A stretch of 22,662 bases of DNA from an uncultured Collinsella sp. (lineage in GTDB: Bacteria > Actinomycetota > Coriobacteriia > Coriobacteriales > Coriobacteriaceae). The notes under the pieces are model-generated. The model was not told where the DNA came from and did no database searches. It worked only from the letters and a program-made list of their open reading frames with translations. The stretch spans positions 1 to 22,662 of the forward strand of contig UQXP01000024.1 of the NCBI GenBank assembly GCA_900545055.1. Reading direction: 5' to 3'. The position numbers and the translations under genes were made by a program. This document shows, one piece after another, positions 11,584 to 19,084 of the stretch. The first letter of the stretch is position 1; every line of letters begins with the position of its first letter.

Positions 11584-12426
11584 ATGAAGACAACGTTCAA
11601 AAAGTCCGTACTCGCATTTCTGACATGCGTCCTGGCGCTCGCCTTTGCCCTGACGGGTTGCAGCGGCGGCGGCAAAGACCCCAAGGCCAACTTCGTCGGC
11701 AGCTGGGAACTCTCGGGTGGAACCGTGGATGGCGAAGAGCTGACCGATGAGTACATGAAGATGCTCGAGGATTGGGGTGTCCACTGCGTCCTGATTCTCG
11801 ATGAGGACGGTACAGGTGCCCTCGACCTGTTCCTTGAAGTCGTCGACCTTAAATGGGAGGCAAAGGACGCCACCACCGTAACCATCACCGCCGAAGACGA
11901 GTCGCATGACATGAAGCTCAAGGACGGCAAGCTCATCCTCGAAGAGGATGACGGCAATCTTGTCTTTACCAAGTCCGACAAGGACCTGTCCGGCACGGTG
12001 AAGAAGGATCGCGAGGCGGCCGAGAAGGAAGAAGAGATCGACGAGGCCGTCGAAGACGACGACGTCCAGAAGATTGAAATCTCCCCCGCCGTCACCGTTG
12101 CCGATGACGACCTGTGCGCCATCACCATCACCGAGAAGTTCAAGGACGAGTGGGGCGACATCGGTTTTGTCGTCAACATCACCAACAAGAGCGACAAGGA
12201 CCTGACCTTCTACGCTCCTTCCGGCAAGACCAACATCAACGGCACCATGAAGGAACCCTGGTTCTCGGCTCACCTGATGCCCGGCACCAACGCCACCGAG
12301 GAATTCACGTTCTCGAACGGCACGCTCGATAGCCTCGACGACCTGGTCAACACGACCATCGGCATCGACGCCTACCTGACCGATTCCTACGAGGACGTCG
12401 CCTCCTACAGCGCAACCATCGCGTAA
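11584..12426 (+). CDS. Acidic secreted lipoprotein
   Basis: A 280-residue predicted lipoprotein. The lysine-containing N-terminus (MKTTFKK), hydrophobic segment and lipobox ALTGC with Cys26 mark a type II signal peptide, so the mature protein should be anchored on the outer face of the membrane. An N-terminal domain (about 35-140) has repeated beta-strand-like segments (FVGSWELSGG, LILDEDGTGAL, KLILEEDDG) like those in uncharacterised lipid-anchored proteins. A highly acidic linker rich in Glu and Asp (about 145-170) joins it to an immunoglobulin-like C-terminal domain (GFVVNITNKSDKDLTFY). AAGGAGG lies 6 nt before the ATG. It is 80 bp behind the SPFH gene and probably ends the operon, followed by a strong terminator. 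No binding partner can be read from the sequence. Confidence 0.8.
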   Translation: MKTTFKKSVLAFLTCVLALAFALTGCSGGGKDPKANFVGSWELSGGTVDGEELTDEYMKMLEDWGVHCVLILDEDGTGALDLFLEVVDLKWEAKDATTVTITAEDESHDMKLKDGKLILEEDDGNLVFTKSDKDLSGTVKKDREAAEKEEEIDEAVEDDDVQKIEISPAVTVADDDLCAITITEKFKDEWGDIGFVVNITNKSDKDLTFYAPSGKTNINGTMKEPWFSAHLMPGTNATEEFTFSNGTLDSLDDLVNTTIGIDAYLTDSYEDVASYSATIA

Positions 12427-12474
12427 CGGCAGACCACGACAGTCGCGGATTGGCGGACACATCCGCGCACACAA

Positions 12475-12513
12475 GACGGGGCCGCAGGAGTTGATCCTGC
12501 GGCCCCGTCACTT
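12475..12513. terminator. Bidirectional intrinsic terminator
   Basis: A perfect 15-bp GC-rich stem, 12475-12489 with 12495-12509, has a 5-nt loop GTTGA. ACTTT follows on the plus strand, and TTGTGTG follows on the complement. It lies between the convergent lipoprotein and response-regulator genes and can end both transcripts. A weaker GCGGAT/ATCCGC stem lies just before it (12445-12466). Confidence 0.85.
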
Positions 12514-12534
12514 TGCGCCGATAGGTAACGAGCG

Positions 12535-13155
12535 CTAGCGCTCCATATTGGGGACGATGCTGCCTTCGGTCACCGCGTGCACGGCCAGGCGCATGATGTT
12601 GTCGTAGCCGGTCTTGTTGAGAATCTCCGAGATGCGGCGCTTGATCGTGCCCTCGCTCATAAACAACTCGGCCGCGATCTCGCGACGGCTCTTGCCTTCG
12701 CAGGCAAGGCGCAAAATCGATAGCTCAACGTCGTCGAGCGCCGCCGTGCCCGAAAAGATGCTTTCGGGCGGCTTGGGAAACGTGCAGTAACCTGCCAACG
12801 TGGAGCGCATCACGGCGAACAGCTCATCGATACCGACATTCTTGTACACAAAGCTGTCGACGCCTGCCTCGCGCGCCTGATCCACAAACGTAATCTCGGG
12901 CATGCCCGTCATGATAATGATGCGACACTCGGGCAGCTGCTCTTTGATGCGCGCCGCCGCCACGATGCCGTTGGAATCGTGCTCGGTGCACACATCCATC
13001 AGTATCATGTCCGGACGCTCCTTAAGCACAACGTCCAAGGCATCCGAGGCGTCGGCGATCGCGGCGACAACGGTCATGTCGGGCTGGTCGCCCACGGAAC
13101 GCGCCAGGCTCTCGCGCAGGATGGCCTGGTCTTCGACAATTAACACGCGAATCAT
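12535..13155 (-). CDS. LuxR/NarL-family response regulator
   Basis: A 206-residue two-component response regulator. The receiver domain (1-120) has the acidic pair Glu8-Asp9, the phospho-acceptor Asp54 in ILMDV, Thr83 in IIMTG and Lys105 in FVYKN. The C-terminal LuxR-type HTH (about 140-200) contains LDDVELSILRLACEG and REIAAELFMSEGTIKRRISEIL. Phosphorylation by the kinase just upstream is expected to promote dimerisation and DNA binding. The ATG overlaps the kinase stop codon (ATGA), with GGAG 6 nt upstream inside the kinase gene, so the two are translationally coupled. Target genes are unknown. The gene ends just before the bidirectional terminator at 12475. Confidence 0.93.
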   Translation of the reverse strand: MIRVLIVEDQAILRESLARSVGDQPDMTVVAAIADASDALDVVLKERPDMILMDVCTEHDSNGIVAAARIKEQLPECRIIIMTGMPEITFVDQAREAGVDSFVYKNVGIDELFAVMRSTLAGYCTFPKPPESIFSGTAALDDVELSILRLACEGKSRREIAAELFMSEGTIKRRISEILNKTGYDNIMRLAVHAVTEGSIVPNMER

Positions 13156-14648
13156 GAACTTCTCCTTTGGACCGTGGCGCTGGAGGCGAGCGGGATGGAC
13201 ACCGTAAGCGTGAAGGGCGGGGCGGTGTGGACTTCCAGGCTGCCGCCCAGATTCTGTGCGACATGCCTCATACCTGGGATACCCGTTCCCTCGCGATACG
13301 ATACGGGTGCAGGCGCGCCGTCGTTAGAAACGACCATCCGCGCGACAGCGCCGTCTTCTGTCCCCTCCTGCCACAGGCGCACATGGACCTGATGGGCCTG
13401 TGCATGCTTGGTGGCATTGGTCGAGGCCTCGCGGATAATCTGCAGAAAGGCTGCGGCGACACGTGCGTCGCTTGGCAGCTCGCCCTCCACATCGATCTGC
13501 ACGCTCACCAGGCCAAAGGCATGGACGATATCGCCCAGTTGCTCTGCCGGTTCGGTGTCGCCTCCGCTGCGCAGATCGGCAGCGATTGAGCGCAGCAGCG
13601 GGTCGATCTGCTCGAGTGACTCATCGTCCAGGCGCCCCTCCTCCAGATAACGATGGAGGATGGACAGGCGCTGCCCGATCACGTCGTGCACGCGGGCACG
13701 CATGCGCAGGTAGGCTGCATTGTCGGCAACCTTCTTGACCTCTTCGATCTGAGTCTGAAGTTCTTGACCCGCAAGCTCAAGCAGGTGGTTGGCCTGCGTC
13801 AGACGGTCGTGGGCATGCGCGTACTCCGTCACGTCCAAGCCGATAATGCGCTCAAAGGGGCGGCCCGAAACCATAACCTCATCGCACGCGAACAGACGAA
13901 TCTCGGAGGGGGAAACCTCGACCACCGCACGCGCCTCCCCAAAGCGGTCCAAGTCGATTCGAACGCGGTTTTTGCTGCTCTCGGGCATCTCCGCACTGAG
14001 TTTTCGAAGACCGCCCCACGTATCGCTCATGTCGTGCAGGTCGGTGGGCATGTGAAGCTCCACGAGATTCCTGCGCATGCAGCGGTTCATGAGCAACGGG
14101 CGGCCCTTCGAATCCAGATACAGAATGCCGACGGGGATCACGTTAATGGTCTCGATCGTCGAAAACGCCGTGATGTCCTCCTGGCGGTTGCGCACGTCCA
14201 TCAAAAGCGCCGCAACGGAGCGGAACAGGAAGAACGCGCCCTCCGCGATAAGGACTGCGGGCCACGCCGAACCCATGACGTAAACAAGCGGCGGCGTCGC
14301 GGCGACAACAAGCAGCAGCTCAACCATCATGACGGGACGACGATAATGCACCATAAGGACTACGCCATAGGCGGCAATCGCGGCGTTGAGCCATAGCAGC
14401 GCGCCCGCCGCCTCGGCGACGACATAGAGCGGCGCCACCAGATACGACCCGCTCGACGCGAACAAGATGACGGCCGAGATAGCCAAGTGCAGCACAAGGC
14501 TCGCCTCGTAGGCGCAAATCACTTTGCGGTTGTAGGACGAGCGGCGCGATGCGATGAGCGGGACGTGAATGGTCTGCAGGCACGCCGCCAAGGCAAAGAG
14601 CACATCAAGCGCAACGATCTGGGGAAGGATAAGCGGCATCTGCATCAT
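13152..14648 (-). CDS. Membrane sensor histidine kinase, NarL/DesK-type (HisKA_3)
   Basis: A 498-residue kinase. About six N-terminal hydrophobic helices (1-165) are followed by a PAS-like region (about 175-285, VGILYLDSKGRPLLMN), a coiled-coil linker, a dimerisation and phospho-acceptor helix with His321 in RARVHDVIGQRLSILH, and an ATPase domain with the N-box REASTNATKHAQAH and the G-box GTGIPGMRHVAQNLGG. This is the class that pairs with LuxR-type regulators, and the regulator gene follows with a 4-base overlap. The start ATG shares its A with the upstream stop codon (TGATG); a GTG three bases earlier is also possible. The PAS-like region suggests that an intracellular or membrane-proximal signal is read besides any sensed by the TM domain. 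The ligand is unknown. Confidence 0.88.
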   Translation of the reverse strand: MMQMPLILPQIVALDVLFALAACLQTIHVPLIASRRSSYNRKVICAYEASLVLHLAISAVILFASSGSYLVAPLYVVAEAAGALLWLNAAIAAYGVVLMVHYRRPVMMVELLLVVAATPPLVYVMGSAWPAVLIAEGAFFLFRSVAALLMDVRNRQEDITAFSTIETINVIPVGILYLDSKGRPLLMNRCMRRNLVELHMPTDLHDMSDTWGGLRKLSAEMPESSKNRVRIDLDRFGEARAVVEVSPSEIRLFACDEVMVSGRPFERIIGLDVTEYAHAHDRLTQANHLLELAGQELQTQIEEVKKVADNAAYLRMRARVHDVIGQRLSILHRYLEEGRLDDESLEQIDPLLRSIAADLRSGGDTEPAEQLGDIVHAFGLVSVQIDVEGELPSDARVAAAFLQIIREASTNATKHAQAHQVHVRLWQEGTEDGAVARMVVSNDGAPAPVSYREGTGIPGMRHVAQNLGGSLEVHTAPPFTLTVSIPLASSATVQRRSS

Positions 14649-16531
14649 CACTCACCCGCCCGCGGCATCAGCACGATCATACGCAGCTGACCGGCCTCGC
14701 CCTCAAGACGATATGCCACGTTACGCCCCTGCAGCGCAACCTCGAGCTCGCATGCGGCAGGCGTCTGCGACAAGTCTTCCTCGTCGTTGGAAAAGAGCGT
14801 GGCACGCAGCTCCACGCTGCACGAATCGTGTTCGCTCAGATGGTACATAAGCGCCGGATGGTCGGTGGTGTAGGCAAAAAACGCAAAGTCATACACGCAG
14901 TCGTACAGGGCGCTTACCGTACTGGCGTGCATCGGGCGCCGTATGGCGATAATCGAGGCGCAATCGATATCGATGGTGCGCAGGTCACTTGCGAGCTCGT
15001 TGGCAATGAGCTGAATGCGGTCGCGATCAAAACCGCTCTCCCCGTGCTGTGCCAACGTGAGCGACCCCTTGCGCTTGCAATAGGCGACGAGCATCTTGGC
15101 GCGCTGCAGCATGCGGTAGCGCTCGTGCGAAGACGCTTCGTCGGTCAACGGCGGCAGCGAGCTCAGCAGGTCGTACATCCCTTCGAGCGCGCAGGCAAGC
15201 GCTTGGTCCACGTCTTGGACCAACAAGGTCTCGGCCTCTTGATCTGCCAAATGCGTCTTAAGGTCGTAGTCGGCGGCGAGCAGCTCGTTTTGACGCTGCA
15301 ACTCCATGCGACGATGTGCCAGCTCACGGTTAAGCTCGTTAAGCTCCGACACGTCTTGGGCAAGCAGGGCCGATCCGCCCAGCAGTGGGAAGGCACGGTA
15401 CATTACATCGGGATCGGACGCCACGGCAAAGGCATGAACGCGCCCGCGCTCCTGGACCCGCAACTCCTCGCGCACGCCTACCGGCATTGGCTTTGACACT
15501 GGCGTGGCATAGACTTCCTGCAGGTCGCGCGTTAGAACTTTGAGGTCAAGCGGCAAGGTGCCGAAAATACCGGCGATGCCGTGATATGACGGAATGACAC
15601 CGCAATCGAGACAGATTTCCATCGCCACCACGCACAGGACGCAATAGACGAGCGAAAAGTTGAGCCTCCATGCCCAGGGCACGCGCAACGCATACGAGAC
15701 GGCAAAGAATGCGCCACCCAGCAGTACGAGCGCCGCCGTACCCGAGAAACGCTGGATGCGAAAGGACGAGGACCGGCCCACCAGGATAAAAAAGGCCACG
15801 AAGTTAAAGGCCGTCCACACTAAGACGGCGAAATAACCCCAGCCGTACGTGTAATCGTTGCTCCAGGTGTCGCTCGTACGGTCAAAGCGGAAGACCTGCT
15901 GGTGAAAATCGTTGGTGAGCACAAATCCGATAAGCAGGATGGCCACAATCCACAGCGCGGCGCAGTAGCGGCGACCCAGGCGGTGTTGCTCCAAGCCCGC
16001 AAGGCGCAGACCACACAACTGGTAGAGCAGCGGAATGAGCGTCATGGGCACGTAGTACAGGTACCACAGCACGGTGGCATAGAACGGCGTGAACGACTTG
16101 TACTTGAGAATGACTTCGATCATCCACAGGGCGCAGATGGTGGCGATGGCAACAAGGCGGCGGCGCAACACATAGTCCAAACAGCGCAGATAGACCGATA
16201 CGCCCCAAATCGAAAATGCAATTGCGGCAACAAGCAGCGGGAGAGAGCTCGAATGGACGAGCGCATCCACGACCTCTTCGGACACCTCGCTATAGGCGGG
16301 CACGGCGTTAGAAAGTTTGGGGTCGAAGGCGAACAGCGACGGCAAGACCGCCAAAAGCATGAGGAACAGCGCGGTGATGGCGCCGGCGATAGCAAAGACG
16401 CGGTGACGGTACACCTGATGTGTTATGCCAACCAGGAATCGCGGCATGGCGAAGAGCCTGCCGCCCCTGGGATCCGCCACGGGAGCGGATCGGGCGGCCG
16501 CGTGGCCGATATGTCGCTCGCGGGTACCCAT
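14648..16531 (-). CDS. Multi-TM kinase-like sensor protein lacking clear ATP-binding motifs
   Basis: About 627 residues. After a short basic N-terminus come about eight hydrophobic helices (roughly 35-320), like the 7TM sensor region of some Gram-positive histidine kinases. A cytoplasmic PAS-like segment, a coiled coil (ELNRELAHRRMELQRQNELLAADYDL) and a C-terminal region follow. RMLQRAKMLVAYCKRKGSLTL resembles the dimerisation helix of clostridial GHKL kinases, but no N-box or glycine boxes are recognisable after it, so catalysis is doubtful. The gene is first in the operon and its stop codon overlaps the kinase start. The start is uncertain: ATG 16531 lacks a ribosome binding site but lies 9 nt after a possible -10 TACACT (leaderless style). 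ATG 16447 is an alternative, and an in-frame upstream extension runs through a repeat hairpin and is unlikely. Confidence 0.7.
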   Translation of the reverse strand: MGTRERHIGHAAARSAPVADPRGGRLFAMPRFLVGITHQVYRHRVFAIAGAITALFLMLLAVLPSLFAFDPKLSNAVPAYSEVSEEVVDALVHSSSLPLLVAAIAFSIWGVSVYLRCLDYVLRRRLVAIATICALWMIEVILKYKSFTPFYATVLWYLYYVPMTLIPLLYQLCGLRLAGLEQHRLGRRYCAALWIVAILLIGFVLTNDFHQQVFRFDRTSDTWSNDYTYGWGYFAVLVWTAFNFVAFFILVGRSSSFRIQRFSGTAALVLLGGAFFAVSYALRVPWAWRLNFSLVYCVLCVVAMEICLDCGVIPSYHGIAGIFGTLPLDLKVLTRDLQEVYATPVSKPMPVGVREELRVQERGRVHAFAVASDPDVMYRAFPLLGGSALLAQDVSELNELNRELAHRRMELQRQNELLAADYDLKTHLADQEAETLLVQDVDQALACALEGMYDLLSSLPPLTDEASSHERYRMLQRAKMLVAYCKRKGSLTLAQHGESGFDRDRIQLIANELASDLRTIDIDCASIIAIRRPMHASTVSALYDCVYDFAFFAYTTDHPALMYHLSEHDSCSVELRATLFSNDEEDLSQTPAACELEVALQGRNVAYRLEGEAGQLRMIVLMPRAGE

Positions 16532-16590
16532 AGTGCTTTTAGTGTACCGACAGATGGGTCGAAAAAGCGGGCCGCATGTCCCAAAATCCG

Positions 16591-16625
16591 CAGACGGCAA
16601 GGCGCCCGGCAGCCTCCCCCGTCTG
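16591..16625. other. Imperfect hairpin upstream of the signalling operon
   Basis: CAGACGG (16591-16597) pairs with CCGTCTG (16619-16625), with a further GGC/GCC inside. It lies 60-95 bp upstream of the predicted start of the leftward signalling operon. Just before it, GCGGGCCGCAT (16567-16577) repeats the core of the palindrome at 1985-2100. Its function is unknown. Confidence 0.4.
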
Positions 16626-16644
16626 GCACTTCCCGATATCCGCC

Positions 16645-16695
16645 CGCCCCAAACCACCGCAAAGGGGACAGGCACCTTTGTGGTGGTTTGGGGCG
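16645..16695. repeat. 19-bp hairpin with 13-nt GGGGAC loop, copy 5; likely 3' end of the DUF4867 gene
   Basis: Positions 16645-16663 pair with 16677-16695 over 19 bp with one G-T wobble (core CCAAACCACC/GGTGGTTTGG). The loop is the 13-nt GGGGACAGGCACC. Read on the complement, the loop ends TGTCCCC like those at 7939-7951 and 7990-8002 and has the same length. It begins 5 bp beyond the stop codon of the leftward DUF4867 gene and may terminate that transcript. A GGGGACAGG hairpin of this type resembles REP-like elements associated with IS200-like (RAYT) transposases, by recollection of such families. Confidence 0.8.
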
Positions 16696-16700
16696 ATGCG

Positions 16701-17345
16701 CTAGTCCACGGTGATGTCGAGGTTCTTGCCGATGAGGCCTACGTAGCCGCCCTCGGCAGCCTTGGGGCTGTCAGCATGGCAGAGAACCCACTTGTCGGCC
16801 TTCCAATAGCAGTAGCTGTCGCCGGCCGTGGGCATGTCGGCCGCAGCCTCGGGGCGCGGACCGTTGGTGCCGGCGGGCAGCGCCACCATCACCTGGAAGC
16901 CCCCATCGTCGACCATGCACGGCGTGTAGTGAAGCGTGGTGTTGAAAACCTCAACAAGCGTACCGGCCGGTACACGGAACGCCTTGACGCACGCGGTGTC
17001 GAGCTTGCCGTCCTCGATCTCCCAGCGATGCGCCACGAGCAGGATAAAATCGCGTGCACCCAGGTTGAACTCGCTGGCGCGGTGATACTCCAGGCAGTTG
17101 AGCTGCGTGTTGTGGCCGTTGCACCAGCCGAGCTGGAAGGGACGGCCGCCAAACATGAGAAAGCCCAGTTTATCGGCATCTTTGACGCCCTCGAGCTCCG
17201 GCGCGCTTGCTACGTACTTGCTGCCCTCGGGAATGGGCGTGGCTGAGAGCGCCTCGAGCACGGGCGACGTGAGCTCGGACGGAACGTCATCCCAAACGTT
17301 GCCATAGGATTTGAACTCGGGATCGTTGACAGAGTAGATATGCAT
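16701..17345 (-). CDS. DUF4867 family protein
   Basis: A 214-residue cytoplasmic protein with the conserved DUF4867 layout: an N-terminal SVNDPEFKSYG, then the hallmark block FQLGWCNGHNTQLNCLEYH (about 71-89), FRVPAGTLVEVFNTTLHY (about 122-139) and MVALPAGTNGP. The order of beta-strands and the VPAG/LHY segments suggest a cupin-like barrel, possibly acting on a sugar. DUF4867 genes often sit among carbohydrate genes, but no reaction is established. AGGAG lies 5 nt before the ATG at 17345, favouring it over the GTG at 17351. It has its own promoter and a palindromic operator overlapping the start region, so it is probably a single-gene, repressor-controlled unit; its right neighbour luxS ends in a separate terminator. 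Confidence 0.8.
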   Translation of the reverse strand: MHIYSVNDPEFKSYGNVWDDVPSELTSPVLEALSATPIPEGSKYVASAPELEGVKDADKLGFLMFGGRPFQLGWCNGHNTQLNCLEYHRASEFNLGARDFILLVAHRWEIEDGKLDTACVKAFRVPAGTLVEVFNTTLHYTPCMVDDGGFQVMVALPAGTNGPRPEAAADMPTAGDSYCYWKADKWVLCHADSPKAAEGGYVGLIGKNLDITVD

Positions 17346-17354
17346 GTTCACTCC

Positions 17355-17408
17355 TGTTCGTAAATGTGACTATACGAACATTCTAGAACAAACATGAGCG
17401 ATTTTGAA
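17355..17408 (-). promoter_or_regulatory. Promoter and palindromic operator of the DUF4867 gene
   Basis: On the complement, TTCAAA (17408 to 17403) is followed by a 17-nt spacer and TAGAAT (17385 to 17380, 5 of 6 matches). Just downstream, TGTTCGTA (17355-17362) and TACGAACA (17373-17380) form a perfect 8-bp inverted repeat with a 10-bp spacer, covering the predicted start site. This is a typical place for a LacI/GntR-type repressor; the identity of the regulator is unknown. Confidence 0.6.
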
Positions 17409-17429
17409 CGCTCGTCCCGACCAATCAAC

Positions 17430-17460
17430 AAAAAGGCGCCCCCGCATAAGCGAAGGCGCC
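17430..17460 (-). terminator. Intrinsic terminator of luxS
   Basis: On the complement GGCGCC-TTCGC (17460 to 17450), loop TTAT, then GCGGG-GGCGCC (17445 to 17435) form an 11-bp stem with two G-U pairs, followed by TTTTT (17434 to 17430). It lies about 30 bp beyond the luxS stop codon and directly before the DUF4867 promoter, so luxS transcription should end here. Confidence 0.85.
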
Positions 17461-17489
17461 CAATGCGCGCGTTTTGGGCGATAAAGCCC

Positions 17490-17978
17490 TTACGCCTGCT
17501 GATAGTGCAGGTGCTTCTCGTCGATATCGACCAGGTCGCGGTCGAGATAACGGCGCGCGAGCCAGTTAGCCATGGGAAGGTTCTGGTCCAGGTAGTTACC
17601 GCACTCCTCGGGAGCGGCACCGGGGACATCGCCCTCAAAGTCGGCGACAAACTCGAACAGCTCACGCACGAGCGACAGGATCTCCTCGCTCGTCACCTCG
17701 CCAAACACGACGAGGTAAAAGCCCGTGCGGCAGCCCATGGGACCAAAGTAGACAATGCGGCCCGACCACTCGGCATGATTGCGAAGGAACGTCGCGCCCA
17801 GGTGCTCAATGGTGTGGCACTCGGCCGTGTTCATGACCGGCTCCTTGTTGGGCGTGGTCAGGCGCAGGTCAAACGTGGTGACGGCGGCACCGGTCGCCGG
17901 ATCGCGGTCGATGCGGCTCACATACACGCCGGGCTCAAGCAGCAGATGGTCAACGGAAAAGCTGGCGATGCGCTCCAT
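17490..17978 (-). CDS. luxS: S-ribosylhomocysteine lyase
   Basis: Cytoplasmic metalloenzyme that cleaves S-ribosylhomocysteine to homocysteine and DPD, the precursor of the AI-2 signal, in the activated-methyl cycle. The 162 residues are close to the usual length. The metal ligands are visible as His55 and His59 in CHTIEHL, with Cys126 in EECGNY. The catalytic Cys83 lies in FGPMGCRTGFY and Glu58 in the HxxEH motif. AGAGGA precedes the ATG. It has its own terminator and a probable promoter in the hairpin at 18005-18069, so it is likely monocistronic. No pfs or lsr gene is in the window, so whether AI-2 is used for signalling cannot be judged. Confidence 0.96.
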   Translation of the reverse strand: MERIASFSVDHLLLEPGVYVSRIDRDPATGAAVTTFDLRLTTPNKEPVMNTAECHTIEHLGATFLRNHAEWSGRIVYFGPMGCRTGFYLVVFGEVTSEEILSLVRELFEFVADFEGDVPGAAPEECGNYLDQNLPMANWLARRYLDRDLVDIDEKHLHYQQA

Positions 17979-18004
17979 GGCAGATCCTCTCGATAGTCAA
18001 ATTG

Positions 18005-18069
18005 GGACGGGGCTCTTTTAGCTGGTTCGAATGGTCGCACCAATCATACCAGTCAAAAAAGCCCCGTCC
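18005..18069 (-). terminator. Long hairpin between the nucleoside hydrolase and luxS
   Basis: GGACGGGGCT (18005-18014) pairs perfectly with AGCCCCGTCC (18060-18069). Inside, TTTT pairs with AAAA and CTGGT (18022-18026) with ACCAG (18048-18052), giving a long nested structure. It begins 11 bp beyond the hydrolase stop codon and probably ends the ribokinase-hydrolase transcript. The U-rich stretch is within the arm rather than after it, so termination efficiency is uncertain. A GGGACGGG/CCCGTCCC pair also occurs at about 199-270. Confidence 0.55.
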
Positions 18070-18071
18070 AA
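18043..18071 (-). promoter_or_regulatory. Possible luxS promoter inside the hairpin arm
   Basis: On the complement an extended -10, TGG-TATGAT (18051 to 18043), has TTGGAC 17 nt upstream (18071 to 18066). The predicted start gives a leader of about 60 nt before the luxS ATG. It overlaps the arm of the hairpin at 18005-18069, so that element may be both terminator and promoter. Confidence 0.35.
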
Positions 18072-18079
18072 AAGACAAC

Positions 18080-19054
18080 TTAGCCAAGGACACGGGCCAT
18101 ACGCGTCTTGAACTCGGACAGGAAGCGCGGAGCATCCACGGTCAGTGCCACAAGCGCGCTCTTGTCCGGATCGGACAGGCGGCGCTCATCGCAGATGGTG
18201 CGACCGCGGTACTCGCCCAGCAGATCAACACGCAGGTTGCAGCCGAGCGCGCCCACGAGCGTGGGATCAATCGCCACGGCAACCGCCAGCGGATCGTGCA
18301 GCGCGCAGCCACCCAGGTAGGGGGCGTTCATCTCGTACGAGCCAATGTAGTGCTCCACCATACTCGCAAACGCGCAACCGGCCATGGTGCCCGAGCCCGT
18401 CCAACCGGCAATGTCGCGACGCGTGAGCACCACGCGATGCGTCACATCCAGACCCACCATAGTGAGCTTGCGGCCCGAGCGCAGCACCGCGTCGGCTGCC
18501 TCGGGGTCGCTCGCCATATTGGCCTCGGCGCCCGCGCTCACGTTACCGGGCACGGTAAGGGCGCCGCCCATCACGACCACGCGGCCGATGGACATCATCG
18601 CCGCCGCATCGCGCTCCAGGGCGAGCGCCAGGTTGGAGAGCGGGCCAGTCGCTACGTAGACCAGATCGGGACCATAGGTGCGCGCGGCATCGATCAGATA
18701 ATCGACCGCAGCGTTGCCGTCGGCCGAGGTCGCCCCCACCGGCTCGTAGGGCGACGCGGGCACGCTCGCGCCGCCGATGCCGTTCTTGCCGTGAATGAGC
18801 GCGGTGGACGCCGGCGGCGTATAGGGCTCAGTCGCCTGCAGAGGACGGTCGGCACCCAGGTACACCGGAACCTCGGGGCGACCCAGCAGATCGAGCACCG
18901 CCAGGCAATTGTGCGCCGATTGCTCGACGCGCACGTTGCCAAAGCACGTGGTGATGCCCACGAGCTCCACCTCGGGGCTCGCGATGGCATAGGCCAGCGC
19001 CATCGCATCGTCCACTCCCATATCCAGATCAAGGATCAGCTTCTTGATTGCCAT
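18080..19054 (-). CDS. Inosine-uridine-type nucleoside hydrolase
   Basis: A 324-residue N-ribohydrolase that splits ribonucleosides into base and ribose. The Ca2+-binding, catalytic Asp cluster DLDMGVDD is at 9-16. VATGPLSNLALAL (about 133-145) and the MGG segment are conserved, EANMASDPEAADAVL matches the substrate-binding region, and CALHDPLAVA near residue 250 carries the conserved His-Asp. GGAG lies 8 nt before the ATG. It follows the ribokinase gene by 30 bp on the same strand, so the ribose it releases would be phosphorylated by its operon partner. Purine versus pyrimidine preference cannot be told from the sequence; rih gene names are therefore not assigned. Confidence 0.93.
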   Translation of the reverse strand: MAIKKLILDLDMGVDDAMALAYAIASPEVELVGITTCFGNVRVEQSAHNCLAVLDLLGRPEVPVYLGADRPLQATEPYTPPASTALIHGKNGIGGASVPASPYEPVGATSADGNAAVDYLIDAARTYGPDLVYVATGPLSNLALALERDAAAMMSIGRVVVMGGALTVPGNVSAGAEANMASDPEAADAVLRSGRKLTMVGLDVTHRVVLTRRDIAGWTGSGTMAGCAFASMVEHYIGSYEMNAPYLGGCALHDPLAVAVAIDPTLVGALGCNLRVDLLGEYRGRTICDERRLSDPDKSALVALTVDAPRFLSEFKTRMARVLG

Positions 19055-19084
19055 TGTTCTACTCCGCTTCTCCGTCTTTATCGT

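Noticed and set aside
10334..11593. 419-codon leftward open frame opposite the SPFH gene
   Set aside because: Antisense shadow; the plus strand encodes recognisable SPFH and zinc-ribbon sequence.
16532..16675. N-terminal extension of the kinase-like sensor to 16675
   Set aside because: It would translate the repeat hairpin and upstream hairpins and gives low-complexity Arg/Gly/Pro sequence; ATG 16531 or 16447 is more plausible.
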